DNA of 64,000 bases, from positions 26,152,558 to 26,216,557 of the forward strand of contig NC_030388.2 of NCBI RefSeq assembly GCF_001625215.2, written 5' to 3'. The notes below the pieces were generated by a model. It had not been told where the DNA came from, did no database searches, and saw only the letters and a program-made list of their open reading frames with translations. A program made the position numbers and the translations under genes. Positions 35,201 through 47,909 of the stretch are shown piece by piece (the stretch's first letter is position 1; each line of letters opens with the position of its first letter). The stretch comes from Daucus carota subsp. sativus (Eukaryota; Streptophyta; Magnoliopsida; Apiales; Apiaceae).

Positions 35201-38200
35201 GACCTGTCCAGGATGTCACGTACTTTACACTTTATTGTTAACTGTTCATATCTGTAAGGGCTATTAAGTTAAGTTGATTTTTTTGTAGAAAGGGCAGTAT
35301 AAAAGTTTTACCTTGTACTTTGGAAAGACCAAGTCTTGAAAATTGCTATCAACTGTTTCTACTTGCAAAGATAGCTTCAGTGAATTACCTAGTTTTGCTT
35401 TGTTTTATATTCTGTGTAACTCTCTCCATTTAATTTTGTAGCAATAAATTAATATTCCCTATCTTATAAAGTAACCTTGAAATTGCTGATTGTTAGATGG
35501 TTTTTTTTGCAGTCCTGATGGCAAATTCCTTGTATTTTTATCTGCAAAAAGCTCTATAGATACTTGGGCACATTGTGCAACTAATTCGCTTCACAGATTT
35601 GAATGGCCAACTGATGACAAGTTCTCTTCTATGAAGCTTGTTGATGTGGTGAGCATCTAAATCTGTTTAAATCACACAGTAACAAATAACGTTTTTGTGC
35701 AATGCATCTCACTTTTCTTCATTCCCCTCTAAGATATAAACAAGCACAAGAAAGCTTTGCACAAATTCATTCATACCCCTTTAGCACGCTCAAGTTTGAC
35801 TTAGATTATTTTATGTTACATGTCTTGGCAGAAGTTAATCAGCAATGCAAAAGATATGAAAAATTATAAACATATGTTTTGATTTAAGTGATAAGTTGAT
35901 ACCTTGATCCAGCTCCAGCGTCATCCTGCGTGATGCAGCTCATACCTCATTTAAATTAGACAACTGTGCACTAAAAAGTCTTTGATGATATGTTCGCAAA
36001 AAAAAAAAAGAAGAGACAAGAAGTCTCAGATGGGCTGATACTAGCAACATAGAAAAGTCACTAATTCACCTTAAAAGCCACAATTGATGTGAGCGAACAT
36101 ATTAATGACAAGGAACACTTTTTTATTAGGCTGCTATTGCCTGTAATTGATTTTCTATCTTCTCCTATTCTTCTCGACTTATAGCGCGTAAAGCAAACTG
36201 GTCAGCAGGCATATTGCATTAGTAAGGACTGTTCATGACAGAAGTTAGATGGTACTGTAAGCTATAACTTCATGTGTTTACACAGTTGAGGTAAGAGTAG
36301 AAGACCATTGTGGACTTCCTTTTCCCATCAGAGATGAAACATCTTGTGCGAGCTTAAATTTTATAGACAACACAACTTTAAACATGTTATAAGGACCTTA
36401 AAAGGACTTGGTATAGTATGATCGGTTAAACTTCAGTCAACAGAAGCATTACATTTATATATGACCATAACAATGTAACCTTTCTTTTAGGTCCCTGTGG
36501 TCATGTGTCCCAAAGATGGCTGCTTTCCCGGGCTTTACAGTTTAAGCATGCTAAGCAATCCATGGCTTTCTGATGGTTATACCTTGATTTTATCTTCCAT
36601 TTGGTGCAGCATGCAAGTAATACTTTCTATAAATGTGTTGAGGTAACTGGAACTGTAAAATATTACTTTGTTATACAAAGAGAACGTTTATTATATTTTG
36701 TTCTAATATATACCTATTGTTTGCAGCGGGAACGTATCACGTATCACTCCTAACAACTCAAACTATTCTTGGAATCTTCTTACTCTAGACGGGAACAATA
36801 TAATTGCTGGTAATAGAAGTTAATGTTATTCTATGTGACCTGGCTGTTTATATTGTAAGATATTTGAGCATTTCAAATTGTTTTCTGTCTACTGATACTT
36901 CTCTTTTTATAATATTTGTGCGTGTGTATAAAGTCTCTAGCAGTCCTGTAACTGTTCCTGAACTCAAGTATGGTAGCTGTGCTGGTGCGACATGGAGTTG
37001 GCTGGATGTCTCAAGCCCCATATTTAAATGCCCGGAAAAGGTTCTTTTTTCCTCATTTACAGAAACAATATGAAAACGAACATTCGTGACGGCTTGTGTA
37101 TTAAACTAAAACTGACTTATTTTATTTCACCATGTTCTTCCTACAGGTTACATCTTTGTTGTCAGCACTAAAATTCAGTATTATGCAGATTCCACTAAAA
37201 GGTGTTCCTGAAAGCCTTCCAGAAGGTATATACTAGCTAACATGCCACAAAAGTCTATTAATTAAATGTCTAGGCAAGTGTACTAAGTATTTAATACCTA
37301 TGAAACAAAAGATGTTTTTGCTCTTTCTTTGTTTTGTATGCTAAGCTTGCTCATATTTTCAATCTTTTCAAGCTTTATCTAACTGCTATATGCATAATTA
37401 CCAAAAATCAGGTGCTAAGAAGCCATTTGAAGCTATATTTGTATCCTCTAATACGAAAAGTCATGATGTATGTCAGCCCCTCATTGTAATGCTTCATGGT
37501 GGCCCTCACTCTGTTTCTCCGTCGAGCTATTCCAGGTCCATGGCATTCCTTGCTTCAACTGGATACAGCTTGCTCATTGTAAATTACAGGTAAACCGAGA
37601 GTTCTACTGCAAGCTTATTCGCTGATATTATATTTTATTTTTATGTATAAAGGTATCATAAAACTAATTTAAAATAGAGCATATTATATGTTCATTAATG
37701 TCAACAACTCGTGTATATTATATGAGGATGGTGAACTGGTGTTGCGGAAGGGGTGTGTTTGTTGTAGGATAGAGCGGGGGGTAATGACACACTTGGTACT
37801 GTAATTCTTCCCAGATATTAAGGCTCTGATAAGATAAAATGTTCCTAATTATGCTATATAACTGGCAGTTATATTGGTGGCATATGAACTCTACAAGATG
37901 CAACTTTTTAGAACTTGTTGCATATGTCTCTGCTTTTATACTTGGTATTAGTTACTAAAGTTTTGCTTGTTATTACTAGGTATCAGGAACTGAACCTTCT
38001 GTAAGAGTTGCAAACTGTGAGATTTGTTTTTATGTGGTACACAAAATATTTGCCAAGCAGAAACATGCCAAGGAACCAATTTAGTCACGTATTCATGTTC
38101 CAATTGAACACTTTCCTTTTATGATTATTCTCAAACTCAAAGGAGAAGATTATTCTCTTTACCAAACATATGTGTATCCAGTCACGATCTTATAATAAGA

Positions 38201-39748
38201 ACAAGAGATCTGGGAGATAGTTGTTATAAAGTTGATAGAACCTAAAATGGATGAAACACCAGATAGATGAGGACTAGAAATTGCTGAATCAACTGCTCCT
38301 CCAGAATGGCTGGTCATACCACTTAAGGGCGGATAGACTGTCCACCCAGTGCCGCTACCCACTTCTACTAAGGCTGGGCTTAATAGGAGCAAGAGACTTG
38401 GTGGCAACAACCAGAATGAAATATTATTTAATTGTGGAAATTCCATGTCAGGCGCACCTATCAGCATGGCCAGAGCATCTCTCCGGTTTCTACGAATGGT
38501 CCATTGAAAATAAATTAGATTCCTTTGTGGAATAGTATTATTCTTTCTAATCTATTACAGAGGAGTTTTTTGCCTTTCTAAGATAATAAAGTAACTATTT
38601 TATAATATGACCGAGGTATTCATGCATGAAAAGTAAAATAATGTCAAACAATTAGTAAATTAACATTGTTATTATCTGCATTTTTTACTATAAAACATCT
38701 AATTTTATGGATATATTCTATACTTTATTCAAGCATCTATTGACAATGAAGTGAATCTTATCATAGAGGTTCCCTGGGATTTGGTGAGGAAGCGCTGCAA
38801 TCTTTGCTTGGGAATATTGGCTCCCAGGTGTTTATTTTATTTTCAAGTGCATTTTTCTACTGCTAACTTTTCCAACTGGAATATTATTGTTCAAACTTGA
38901 AGTAATATAGCTTTCTGACAATATAAAATTTAAATGTTACTTTTGCATCTAAAACTTTGCTAATCTCTTTGATATTTATGCAGGATGTCAGTGATGTACT
39001 CGCAGCAATAGATTATGTTATAGACATGGGACTTGCGGATCGTGCTAAAATTTCTGTGCTTGGTGGTTCCCATGGCGGATTTCTGACAACACACTTAATT
39101 GGCCAGGTGCATTATTGATACAAAAATCACTATCAGTTTTTTTTTCACTTCTTCATGTAACCCCACATAAGGGATTACAATACAATGATGTATGTATACC
39201 ATAAAAGTTCTTGAAGAAAAATAAAATTCCATGATAAGGGGAGGAAGGTCCAGTAAGCCGTAAGGGTGAATAACAACACACACACGGGCGCGCGCGGGGC
39301 AATATTTTTAACATCTAACCAAGTGGTTGCAGAACTCAGAATATTAATCTTACTTTCACTGCTTGGACCTTATCATCACTATCTACTATAAATGATGTTT
39401 GGAGACCCATAAGCACATGTAGCAATGGTCTGCATGGAAGTGACTGACTTGCGAATTTTATAAAGTATTCTATTTTTCTCAGGTTAGAATATATGTCTCA
39501 TTAATTTGCTGAAACATGAACTACTGCAGGCACCAGATTTGTTTGCTGCAGCTGCTGTAAGGAATCCTGTATGTAACCTTGCCCTGATGGTTGGTACTTC
39601 AGACATTCCGGACTGGTGCTTTATTGAGACATACGGAAGGGAAGGAATATCTAAGTTTACCGAAGCTCCTTCATCTGAAAATCTATCTGTCTTTCACAGC
39701 AAGTCTCCTATTTCACACCTTTCGAAGGTAGCTTTCTAATCATAGGTA

Positions 39749-39791
<43 letters not shown>

Positions 39792-41267
39792 TGTTTACTG
39801 TAGTAGGCACTGGGATGAAATTAGGATGTGGGACAAGCTTTTCAGGATGGGTGTAAATAACATAGGACTATCCCTATAGGCACACGCACACCAGTATTGT
39901 GCTTGGCATCCATTCCACAAAGATCAAAATATAGTATATTTTTAAAAAAGAATACTATGGTAAACAATTTGGTTTACAGACCATCTATCAAATTGGGTTT
40001 CAACTTTCAAGTATTTTAAACCTCAAGTTTCTTTATACCTAAATTGTTGGTTCAACTGGAAAACTTAATTTCAACTTCTTCAATTATAAATTACTTGAAG
40101 ATTTCCAAAATGAAGTCGGAACAGTCACCCTTACATTTTCTACCTTTTACAAAAATAATGGGAAACTGGCCTGTTGTTTCTCTCACTCATATAAGGTACA
40201 TAATTGGCCAGCAGCAGTCGAAAACTAAATAAAGGTTTAAGGGGAGAGTTTAATCTGTTTTAATGACTTCTACTGTAGACGACAATTCATACATGACCAT
40301 AACTAAAATAATTTCTTAAAACTTTTGATATACTTTTTAATAATCTTTCTTACCGTGTGCAGGTCAAAACTCCTACACTGTTCCTTCTAGGAGCAAAGGA
40401 TCTCCGTGTTCCAGTTTCTAATGGTTTGCAAGTAAGAATTCATATTCTGTTTATAAAAGAAATTGAGGGACATATATGCATTGTTCCTAACTATTCAAGA
40501 TGGATTAACACGAATCAAATCTTCTGCAAAAATATTGAGAAATGCACTAGTTTAAGATACACTTCATATACACTGTGAAAAGCAGATTATCCAAAAACTA
40601 ATACAGATAATCACAATTTAGAATGTTAAAAACTGTATGCCTACCAAAAGATATTGTGCTTTATTTATGGTTAACATGCCAACTGTTGCAGTTTACAGAC
40701 TCCAGTAAGATTTGAACCTCCAGGAAACATTAATTAAACTTTTAAGTGTGGCAGAACTTTTATTAGGGAAGTGGTCTGCAAAAAAAAATATATCTGGACC
40801 AGTGCACTTTTTTGTTCTGTAGTATTACATCAAACAGTTTTTCATCTCTAGCTATGACAGGATGCTTCTGGTGTAGTGGTATTTATCTGCATAGGGATGT
40901 TACTTGGTTCATAATGAAGGCAACCCTGTGGTTGAATATCTGAATGTGTATTATTGATCAAAAATGTATTACAGTATAACTAATGGCATAATATATTCTG
41001 AAATACAGTATGCACGGGCACTGAAAGAGAAAGGCGGTGAGGTCAAAGTGATCGTCTTTCCTAATGACACTCATGGAATCGAGAGGTAAGCCATTTTCTA
41101 TCTACATTGTGCGGATCTGATGACGTCTTAATATATATTATGCAAAATGTACAATAAATAAATTCTACATCATAAATGAACTTATGCATGTTTCTGTTTT
41201 CAGGCCGCAGTCTGACTTTGAAAGCTTCCTTAATATTGGAGTGTGGTTCAAGAAATATTGTAACTGA
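32285..41267 (+). CDS. AARE: acylamino-acid-releasing enzyme (acyl-peptide hydrolase, S9 family)
   Basis: Eighteen exons: 32285-32436, 33350-33525, 33694-33997, 34413-34634, 34727-34945, 35099-35173, 35513-35648, 36491-36642, 36727-36809, 36934-37040, 37147-37225, 37412-37589, 38767-38827, 38984-39106, 39530-39727, 40363-40431, 41009-41085 and 41204-41267. They sum to 2475 nt, or 824 aa. It removes N-acylated residues from blocked peptides and clears oxidised protein (EC 3.4.19.1). The beta-propeller half ([49 protein letters not shown]) precedes the alpha/beta hydrolase. The triad is S677 in GGSHGG, D768 in [10 protein letters not shown] and H800 in [19 protein letters not shown] forms the oxyanion region. 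The Ser-rich, acid-free first 59 residues look like a plastid transit peptide. M60 would start a roughly 765-aa cytosolic form, about the usual length. Confidence 0.94.
38216..38464 (-). pseudogene. cox1: nuclear copy of mitochondrial cox1 fragment (NUMT) in AARE intron 12
   Basis: About 249 bp, antisense to AARE. The frame reads [20 protein letters not shown], then [20 protein letters not shown], then [19 protein letters not shown] and [11 protein letters not shown]. This is the central part of plant cytochrome c oxidase subunit I. Similarity stops abruptly at both ends. No stop lies inside. Several residues (P for S, S for L, P for L) differ from the usual protein by a C where T is expected, as genomic mtDNA would read before C-to-U editing. 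It lies within a 1.18-kb intron and does not affect its splice sites. Confidence 0.92.
39752..39788. repeat. (CA)n microsatellite
   Basis: About 18 CA units in AARE intron 15, directly after the exon ending HLSK. Likely length-polymorphic; no other function seen. Confidence 0.9.
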
Positions 41268-41979
41268 GCTTCAAAATTCATCTTCACATCCCAAAACTTG
41301 ATGTAATGAGGTACAAAGAAAATTATGTTGTACACTTTACCTTTCTTATGGATATGGATAATCTGTACAATTATTCCATTTGGACTACGACGAAATGCAG
41401 TTGTTTATGACATCATCAGCATAGTGAACCACCACAATAAATCGTATGGAGCTGATGATAAATAAAATCAATGATCTTAACTAGATACCACCTCTTATAT
41501 TCCCAGTTATGCAAATCATGTAACTTTGGCAGGAGGATAAATTGATGATTTCACTTGTATAGGCTTTGTGGTGGGATGTCTATTTTTTTTTATTAGTGTG
41601 GTGGAATGTGTTATTGTCTTACTGCAATTCTTAAATGTGTTTGTAGTATACTTTTAGATTCACATTTTATTTCTTATCACATTTTACATAATCTAAACCA
41701 CTTTCCATTTTTTTAAAAACCACTTTCCATTTAAAACTGATAACTTTGTTTAAACTTATATAAGTAGTGAAGGGCCTTTTAAATCTCTCATCAAGTTTTT
41801 ATTTCTAAAACAAATGCCATAATAAAGAACAAAGAAGAGGGGCCGGACATGGATCAAATGTACAAAATTGAGCAAATAGAGTATTACCAAATCTTTTGAA
41901 CCAACCTCGACTATTACATCAAAACAAGTACATTCAAAACACAACAAAATTAACAAACATTATACAAAATTGAACCACT
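41268..41979. other. 3' flank of AARE
   Basis: Contains the AARE 3'UTR (AATAAA-like AATAAAATC around 41460) and AT-rich sequence. No other gene is seen before the CIPK relic. Confidence 0.5.
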
Positions 41980-42620
41980 AACATCCATGCATTGAACCAA
42001 CACTATCACCAACTCCAAGTCCCAACCTCAGCTCCTCCCACTCAAAATCAACCCCTTGATTCCCACTAACCACCTCAATCTCCACCATCAACAACTCCAT
42101 TTGTTGCACCACCTCAACCATTCTCACCAACAAAACCACCTTCTCTTTCACCAACCCTAACTCACCCTCCCCCTTCCTTTTCTCAACCTTGTACCCCAAC
42201 TCTTCTCCAACGAACTCTCACTACTTTCTCTTCTACTTCTCTCATTCTCCATCTCGTTAGAAACCTCTCTTTTCTCATCCCACCCGAATCAAACATACCC
42301 GATAAATCCAACCCGTGCGACTTGATATTATATCAAACGCTTTCATTTCTAAACTACCATTATTCTTACCATCACCCAACACACACTCCAACTGATCATT
42401 CTCCCGGTCCGATCCGCAAAGCGGATCTGACTAATGATTTTTTAAACCAACCCAATCCCATCAAATCCTCAACCCCTATTCTCGTAGTCGAGTTCGGGTT
42501 GAGTAACCGGGAAATAACATTCCGGGTTGATTTCAAAATCCAACCCGGAAAGTTAATTTTCCTGGAACAAATCTTTTTATACATATTAGCAATATTACTG
42601 TCCCGAAAAGGAACAAACAA
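41980..42620 (-). pseudogene. CBL-interacting protein kinase (CIPK) C-terminal relic
   Basis: The minus strand starts inside the kinase domain: PFRDSNIANMYKKICS, INFPGWILKSTRNVISRLL, NPNSTTRIGVEDLMGLGWFK. It then passes an NAF-type motif (MKAFDIIS, then GLDLSGMFDSGG after a frame change). It ends in the phosphatase-interaction-type region (ELGYKVEKRKGEGELGLVKE, VVQQMELLMVEIEVV, FEWEELRLGLG). At least two frameshifts, and a stop just upstream of the kinase piece, show it is broken. The catalytic lobe (ATP loop, HRD, DFG) is absent. The P-GWI-KS-R pattern suggests the intronless CIPK4/7 side of the family. Intact members relay calcium signals from CBL sensors. Confidence 0.85.
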
Positions 42621-43046
42621 TAGGCGCTAAACTGCTAACCTCTTGTTCAGGTTAAGAACTATCGTGAGAGAACAAAATATTACTACACATGTTTAAGTAA
42701 AATCAAAGAATATTGACAGAACAATAACAACCTGATTTTTAAAATTCCTTCAAGTCGAAGAAACTTCAGAATGAATTGATGATACTGAATCAAGAAAGGG
42801 AATAATTTTAGAGGGATCATACATGAAGATAATGGTTTTGAGTCAAAATCAGTGTCACGAAAAAGTACTAAGATCACTAGGAAACTACACATGTCTTCAA
42901 GTATTACAATGGGAGACGATCATATTGAATTTTCATTCTCCTTAATGCTTGGAAGTTGGACCTATTCTAGAGCCACAGGTCCTAATTTTATCACCCAACA
43001 AGTTCCACTGATCAGAGACTCAGATTTTTCAAAGTTGTGAATCAGC

Positions 43047-43165
43047 CTCCAAAGCACCTATTTTTAGGCTTTCTCATTACAACCTCCAAAACAGAGCAGG
43101 CATTCCCAGGACACCATACCAGATTTTTGGATCACCCCAATGTAGATAATTTAATGAGTAAAAAA
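43047..43165 (-). pseudogene. JmjC-domain exon relic, copy 1
   Basis: The minus strand reads [17 protein letters not shown] and, after a 1-nt deletion, GNACSVLEVVMRKPKNRCF. This is the Fe(II)-binding JmjC core exon of JMJ14/KDM5-type H3K4 demethylases ([20 protein letters not shown] in intact members). It lacks the front of the exon (VEDHH). About 292 bp from a second copy in direct orientation. Confidence 0.8.
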
Positions 43166-43338
43166 TGATTTTAGCGCATTGAGTACCTGCACAAGATGAA
43201 GTTTGATACCAATAAGAGATTAATCATGGTGCATTTATATGTAGATCATTCATATAAGGATTTTTCATGATACATATATAGCATACAGTATACTTGCATG
43301 AATATAAGTATAACGTGTCTAAAAAGGATTAACATGAA

Positions 43339-43627
<289 letters not shown>

Positions 43628-44261
43628 TTAGAAAAGAAAATGACAATTTAGCTACAACAGTTTATCAAACAAATATGATACAATGCAGAGTGATGTATCA
43701 TTATTCATATTATACACAAACAAATTATTATCTCTCATTAGCCACACACAACAATAGAAGTGTTAAATTAAAAACCAAAGCCATAAAATTTGCAAATTGT
43801 AAGTACAAATAAGACAGTCTAATAATAATTATGACTTTATACTATATGTATTATGCATAGTAACAAATTAGGGATCCAACCAAGTACAAAGAACATTTAT
43901 ATCATAAATAATGTTCTAATGAAAATATAAACAAACATACGTGCAAAGGGAATTAAAAAATTATAAGCAAAGAAACAACAAAGAAAGAGCTATATACTTA
44001 TATACCTTGAGACTTGAACTCAGATCTTCAATCTTCAATTAAATCAAACATCAAGCTTCAATCGAAAGAAATCCAACCTCCAAACATATTGAAAATTAAT
44101 AAGAGAGAATTGAAAGTTTGGACAAATTTATAAACGAAAAATGTTCTCAAGGGAATATAAACAAACACCAGATACACATATAAAGGAAATCAAAAAACTA
44201 CTTGCAAAGAAGTTATAATGAAACAGCAGAAAACACATAAGATTTTAGATAATGAAAAATA

Positions 44262-44321
44262 TAAGAGAGAGACAGAGAGAGGGAGAGGGAGGAGGGAGGG
44301 AGGGGGGAGGAGGGAGGGGGA
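44262..44321 (+). other. GA/G-rich low-complexity tract with G-quadruplex potential
   Basis: About 60 nt of pure purine, starting (GA)n and becoming many GGG runs spaced by one to three A or GA, ending GGGAGGGGG. At least six GGG runs within 40 nt meet the usual G-quadruplex pattern. It is isolated in AT-rich DNA about 590 bp from the long inverted repeat. Confidence 0.8.
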
Positions 44322-44908
44322 CCAATAATAAATAAATTTTTAACAATTCTTTCCTCAAAAAAAAAACTCTATATAATAAAAAAAAAAGAAATACTAGCAA
44401 GTATTTCATATATTTAATATATTAAAATGAGAATACCTGCAAACTTCAAATCACAAGACATCTTGATCATGGAGCATTTTCTTCATTATTTACTGCAAAT
44501 AATTCAGAATTATAAATAAAAAAGAAATATGTTAAGTGACTTTGGCATTCAAACTTTCCAAGGCCGTAGTAAAATTTTGCATTAAAAATAGATAATAAAT
44601 TGGATTGAAATATTTATGTTGTAGTAAAGCTATTTAAATCATATGTTGGTTAATTCAAAAATATTTAAAGTTAGTAACAGAATTGACTTATAATTGTGAT
44701 ATTCAATAATAATCGTAATCAAAATCAAAATTTGAAAACCAAAATAAAATATTACTATAAGCATACAAGATTCAATTTGTTTTAACAAAATTTAAAATAT
44801 ATTACTATTAAAACTAAATAGATTGAGATCATCTACGGATGAGCATAAATATATAGCAGATGATTGACTTACTTGATAATCTGGAAATACTGGTGATTAA
44901 AAACTTCC

Positions 44909-45085
44909 ACAAGCATAATAAGAAATGTTTTGCAAATCAATCCAAGATGTCAAATGAATAAGTTGAAGTTGCACAACATTCCAATATTTTAGTAACTATA
45001 TCGATTTTTGAATTTGTTGAATTAAGAGAGAAACGAAAATTTAATAGAACGAAATAGAGTGGAGATATCCGAAAATGGAGTAGTG
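44909..45085 (+). repeat. left arm of long inverted repeat
   Basis: 177 bp, complementary to 45454-45632 with about 90% identity by eye. Shared words include AAGTTGCACAACATTCCAATA and CTATATCGATTTTTGAATTTG. The spacer is 368 bp (45086-45453). No transposase and no terminal target duplication seen. Confidence 0.88.
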
Positions 45086-45453
45086 AGCAGCGATCAAAGT
45101 AAGTATTTATTTATATATCAAATTCAGAAGGATCGAGAAGAATCGAGAGATGATAGTAGGGCCGGACTTATGTTCTTAATTACGTTGCAGATGGCCCACT
45201 TTTGTTGGGCCCGATTGTGTAATATTAAAATTCTTGGTTTCATGTCTTCGTTAAATAATTTTAGCCATATAATAATTGGTACATGTTTAATTAGCTTTCC
45301 TTAGTTTTTACATTCAAGACAATTTTTAGCTCCTCGGTTTTAAACTTTTATAGTACGGGACAAAGACAAATTTAAAATAGTCTTTGAACCTTTACAACAA
45401 AATTAAAATTTTAATTTATTTCATAATTATTTATGTCTCTTTATTTATGCACA

Positions 45454-45632
45454 CTACTCCATTTTCAGATATCTCCACTCCCTTTAATTCGTTCTATTAG
45501 ACTTCTGTTTCTCTCTTAATTCAACAAATTCAAAAATCGATATAGTTACTGAAATATTGGAATGTTGTGCAACTTCAACTTATCCATTTGACATCTTGGA
45601 CTGATTTGCAGATCATTTCTTATTATGCTTGT
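45454..45632 (-). repeat. right arm of long inverted repeat
   Basis: Mirror of 44909-45085. Differences are single substitutions and a 4-6 bp indel next to GGGAGTGGAGATATC. A transcript across both arms would fold into a long hairpin. The 80-aa open frame inside (from 45059) covers arm and spacer and has no family support. Confidence 0.88.
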
Positions 45633-46210
45633 AACAGTTTTTTAATCGTCAGAAATATTGATCAATCGTTTCCGGGTTAGTTATACTTCAGTTGTTGATT
45701 ATAAATAACCAACTAAGATAAACTGGAATCTTCTTGCACTTCACCTAAATCAGAATTAAAAAACATCTGCAACCCTGAAAGTCTTTGTACTTTGTTCATC
45801 ATCAAGGTTGAGTTCTGCCATTGTGATCTTTAATAAACTTTAGGATTCCTTGATATTTTAATTCTTCATATGTTTGGTATTCAAAACTTTTCGATTCCAC
45901 TTGGTGTTGTCATTCATAAATGAATAAGTATTGCTAGTACTTGATTTAGGAGTGCACTGAAACCTTGTGAGTACTTAGACAACAACTTCATTACTTCCAC
46001 AATCCTAAATACTTCAATATTTGTTCTGCATTGCAGTGTGAGCATATTAATGGACTTGTTTCAGTAAATTTATTCAATTAAGATTGTAGATGACTTATTT
46101 ATCCTTTATCTTCGTATCTTCTAATTCCATGCAAGCGTAATATTATTTATCTGTCTTGTTATGTTTTGAGTTATCATCCCTGTAACAGATATGGTTATCT
46201 TTATATTTTA

Positions 46211-46423
46211 AACTTACACAAAATCAAAATTTGTTATAATGAACTCTCATATAACAAACTCATTTGTGTTAATTCTATAAATTTATAACTTTAGTATTTT
46301 AGTTTGTAATTTTTGGAGAGTTTTTACTTGCATCTAGCACAAAGTCAAAATTTGTTATAGTACACTCATATAACAAACTTATTTGTGTTAATTCTATAAA
46401 TGTATAACTTTAGTATTTTTATT
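46211..46423. repeat. direct repeat, two units of about 90 bp
   Basis: Units at about 46211-46304 and 46336-46423 share CAAAATTTGTTATA, CTCATATAACAAACT and TTTGTGTTAATTCTATAAAT, separated by about 30 bp. AT-rich, non-coding, origin unknown. Confidence 0.75.
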
Positions 46424-46715
46424 TTTACTTGATATCATTCTTGCAATTGTAAGTTCTAAAATTCCTCATCGAAGAACATAGGTTGTCGCATTTTAGACTT
46501 GATAAAATATCATATTAGGATTTAGATGTGTGTTACTACTAGTACTATCATTCTTATCTGGCTCCATTTTATCTCATGCTTCACAAAAATTCATTTATTT
46601 ATTTGTATTGTCTATAAATGCTGCTTAATTTTATTAAAATCATAAAACAATACACACACGTCAACCCCAGCTCACACAGTCACAGGTCAAGTCAAATATA
46701 TATGTTGTATATTAC

Positions 46716-47177
46716 GGGGTGTATTCGATTGGGATTTTAATGGATTGTTTTTAGTCTATGGATTTTAATGGATTGTATGGGATTTTGATTTTATGCGGAT
46801 TCTTGATAAAATGTCGCAGAGTTGATAGGATTTAGGTACAGTGCTTCAAAATCCCATTGATTTTGGTGAGATTTCAGAATACTTAAAATATACTGAAGAA
46901 TGCCACAAAATCCATCATTTTATGAAATGAAAAAAAAATCCATCAGCATTTGAATACCATCAGATTTTAATGGATTTTAAACAATCCCAATTGAATACCA
47001 TCGGATTTTAAAACATAATTTAAAATCTCAATTGAATACCACCAGATTTTATAGCATAATTTAAAATCCCAATCGAATACCTCGAGATTTTAATGGATTT
47101 CAAACAATCCCAATCGAATACCCTCAGATTTCATGAATGCAAAAAAAATGTTTTAAAATCTCAATCCAATACACCCC
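46716..47177. mobile_element. MITE with GGGGTGTATTCGATTGGGATT ends, 462 bp
   Basis: Left end GGGGTGTATTCGATTGGGAT; right end is the inverted AATCTCAATCCAATACACCCC. The interior repeats AATCCCAATYGAATACC with TCAGATTTTAATGGATTT about four times, so it is built of internal copies of its own ends. No ORF. Resembles hAT or PIF/Harbinger non-autonomous elements. Confidence 0.8.
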
Positions 47178-47234
47178 AATTAGACTCAAAAATGATTTTT
47201 ATCTCCGTATAATAAATATATGATTGGATACATT

Positions 47235-47467
47235 GGGCCGTTTGAGTGTGCTTAAAATAAGTGCTTGTTGCTTAAAATAAAAAAAATGAAGTAGAATTTA
47301 GAAGTTAGTTAAGACTTATAAGTGATTGTGATTAAAGTGTTTGGGAGAAAAGCAGAAGTCATGAAACAAAAGTCAGGAATTCTAGTGCTTCTCGACTTTT
47401 TACCCAAACAGCCCAAACAGTACGAATAAGTGCTTATAATTTAAAACTAATGAAGCCGCCCAAACAC
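47235..47467. mobile_element. MITE with GGGCCGTTTG ends, copy A
   Basis: About 233 bp bounded by GGGCCGTTTGAGTGTGCTTA and CCGCCCAAACAC. Internal CTTTTTACCCAAACAGCCCAAACAG. Its reverse complement aligns with 51907-52154, so these are two members of one family in opposite orientation. Confidence 0.6.
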
Positions 47468-47909
47468 CCGCGCGACCGCGCGTTCGGCCCCAAACTCCCC
47501 TATAATAGTTACGCCGGATGTAAGGTTCAGTATTCATGTTTCGCCATGTGAGCGTTAAATATTAGTCATGGGCTCATGGCGCAAATGAATACACATTAAA
47601 ACATTAAATTAAATTACCTGGAGCCACCGTCTACTAGTCATGTTCGCACAGAGGGCAAAGTGGTCAAAAGTAGGTCCACCTATCGCTGCATATTTATATC
47701 GTAAACAGAGTTAATTAGGTAATTAGGTTATTCTGGTCGCTTGCACCATTTTGATATCAAATTGTTTGCTGATCTCGTTACCATTTCATACTGTACCGAA
47801 TAGTTTGAAATTATTTCTTCATAGTTTAAGCAAATCTTAAAATCAATGATCTGATTTTTCATCTTATTGTGAGAGAAACAAATTATGTTAAGATTATTAA
47901 CCTAACATG

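Noticed and set aside
38281-38535. 84-aa plus-strand frame in AARE intron 12
   Set aside because: Antisense of the cox1 insertion.
39530-39745. Stop in the AARE exon-15 frame just past 39727, suggesting truncation
   Set aside because: A GT donor follows HLSK and the next exon resumes [13 protein letters not shown] in phase, so this is normal intron read-through.
40868-40900. GGTGTAGTGGTAT tRNA-like word in an AARE intron
   Set aside because: No B-box or matching stems follow.
45059-45304. 81-aa frame in the inverted-repeat region
   Set aside because: Crosses arm and spacer, has no homologue, and the arm copy at 45454-45632 does not keep it.
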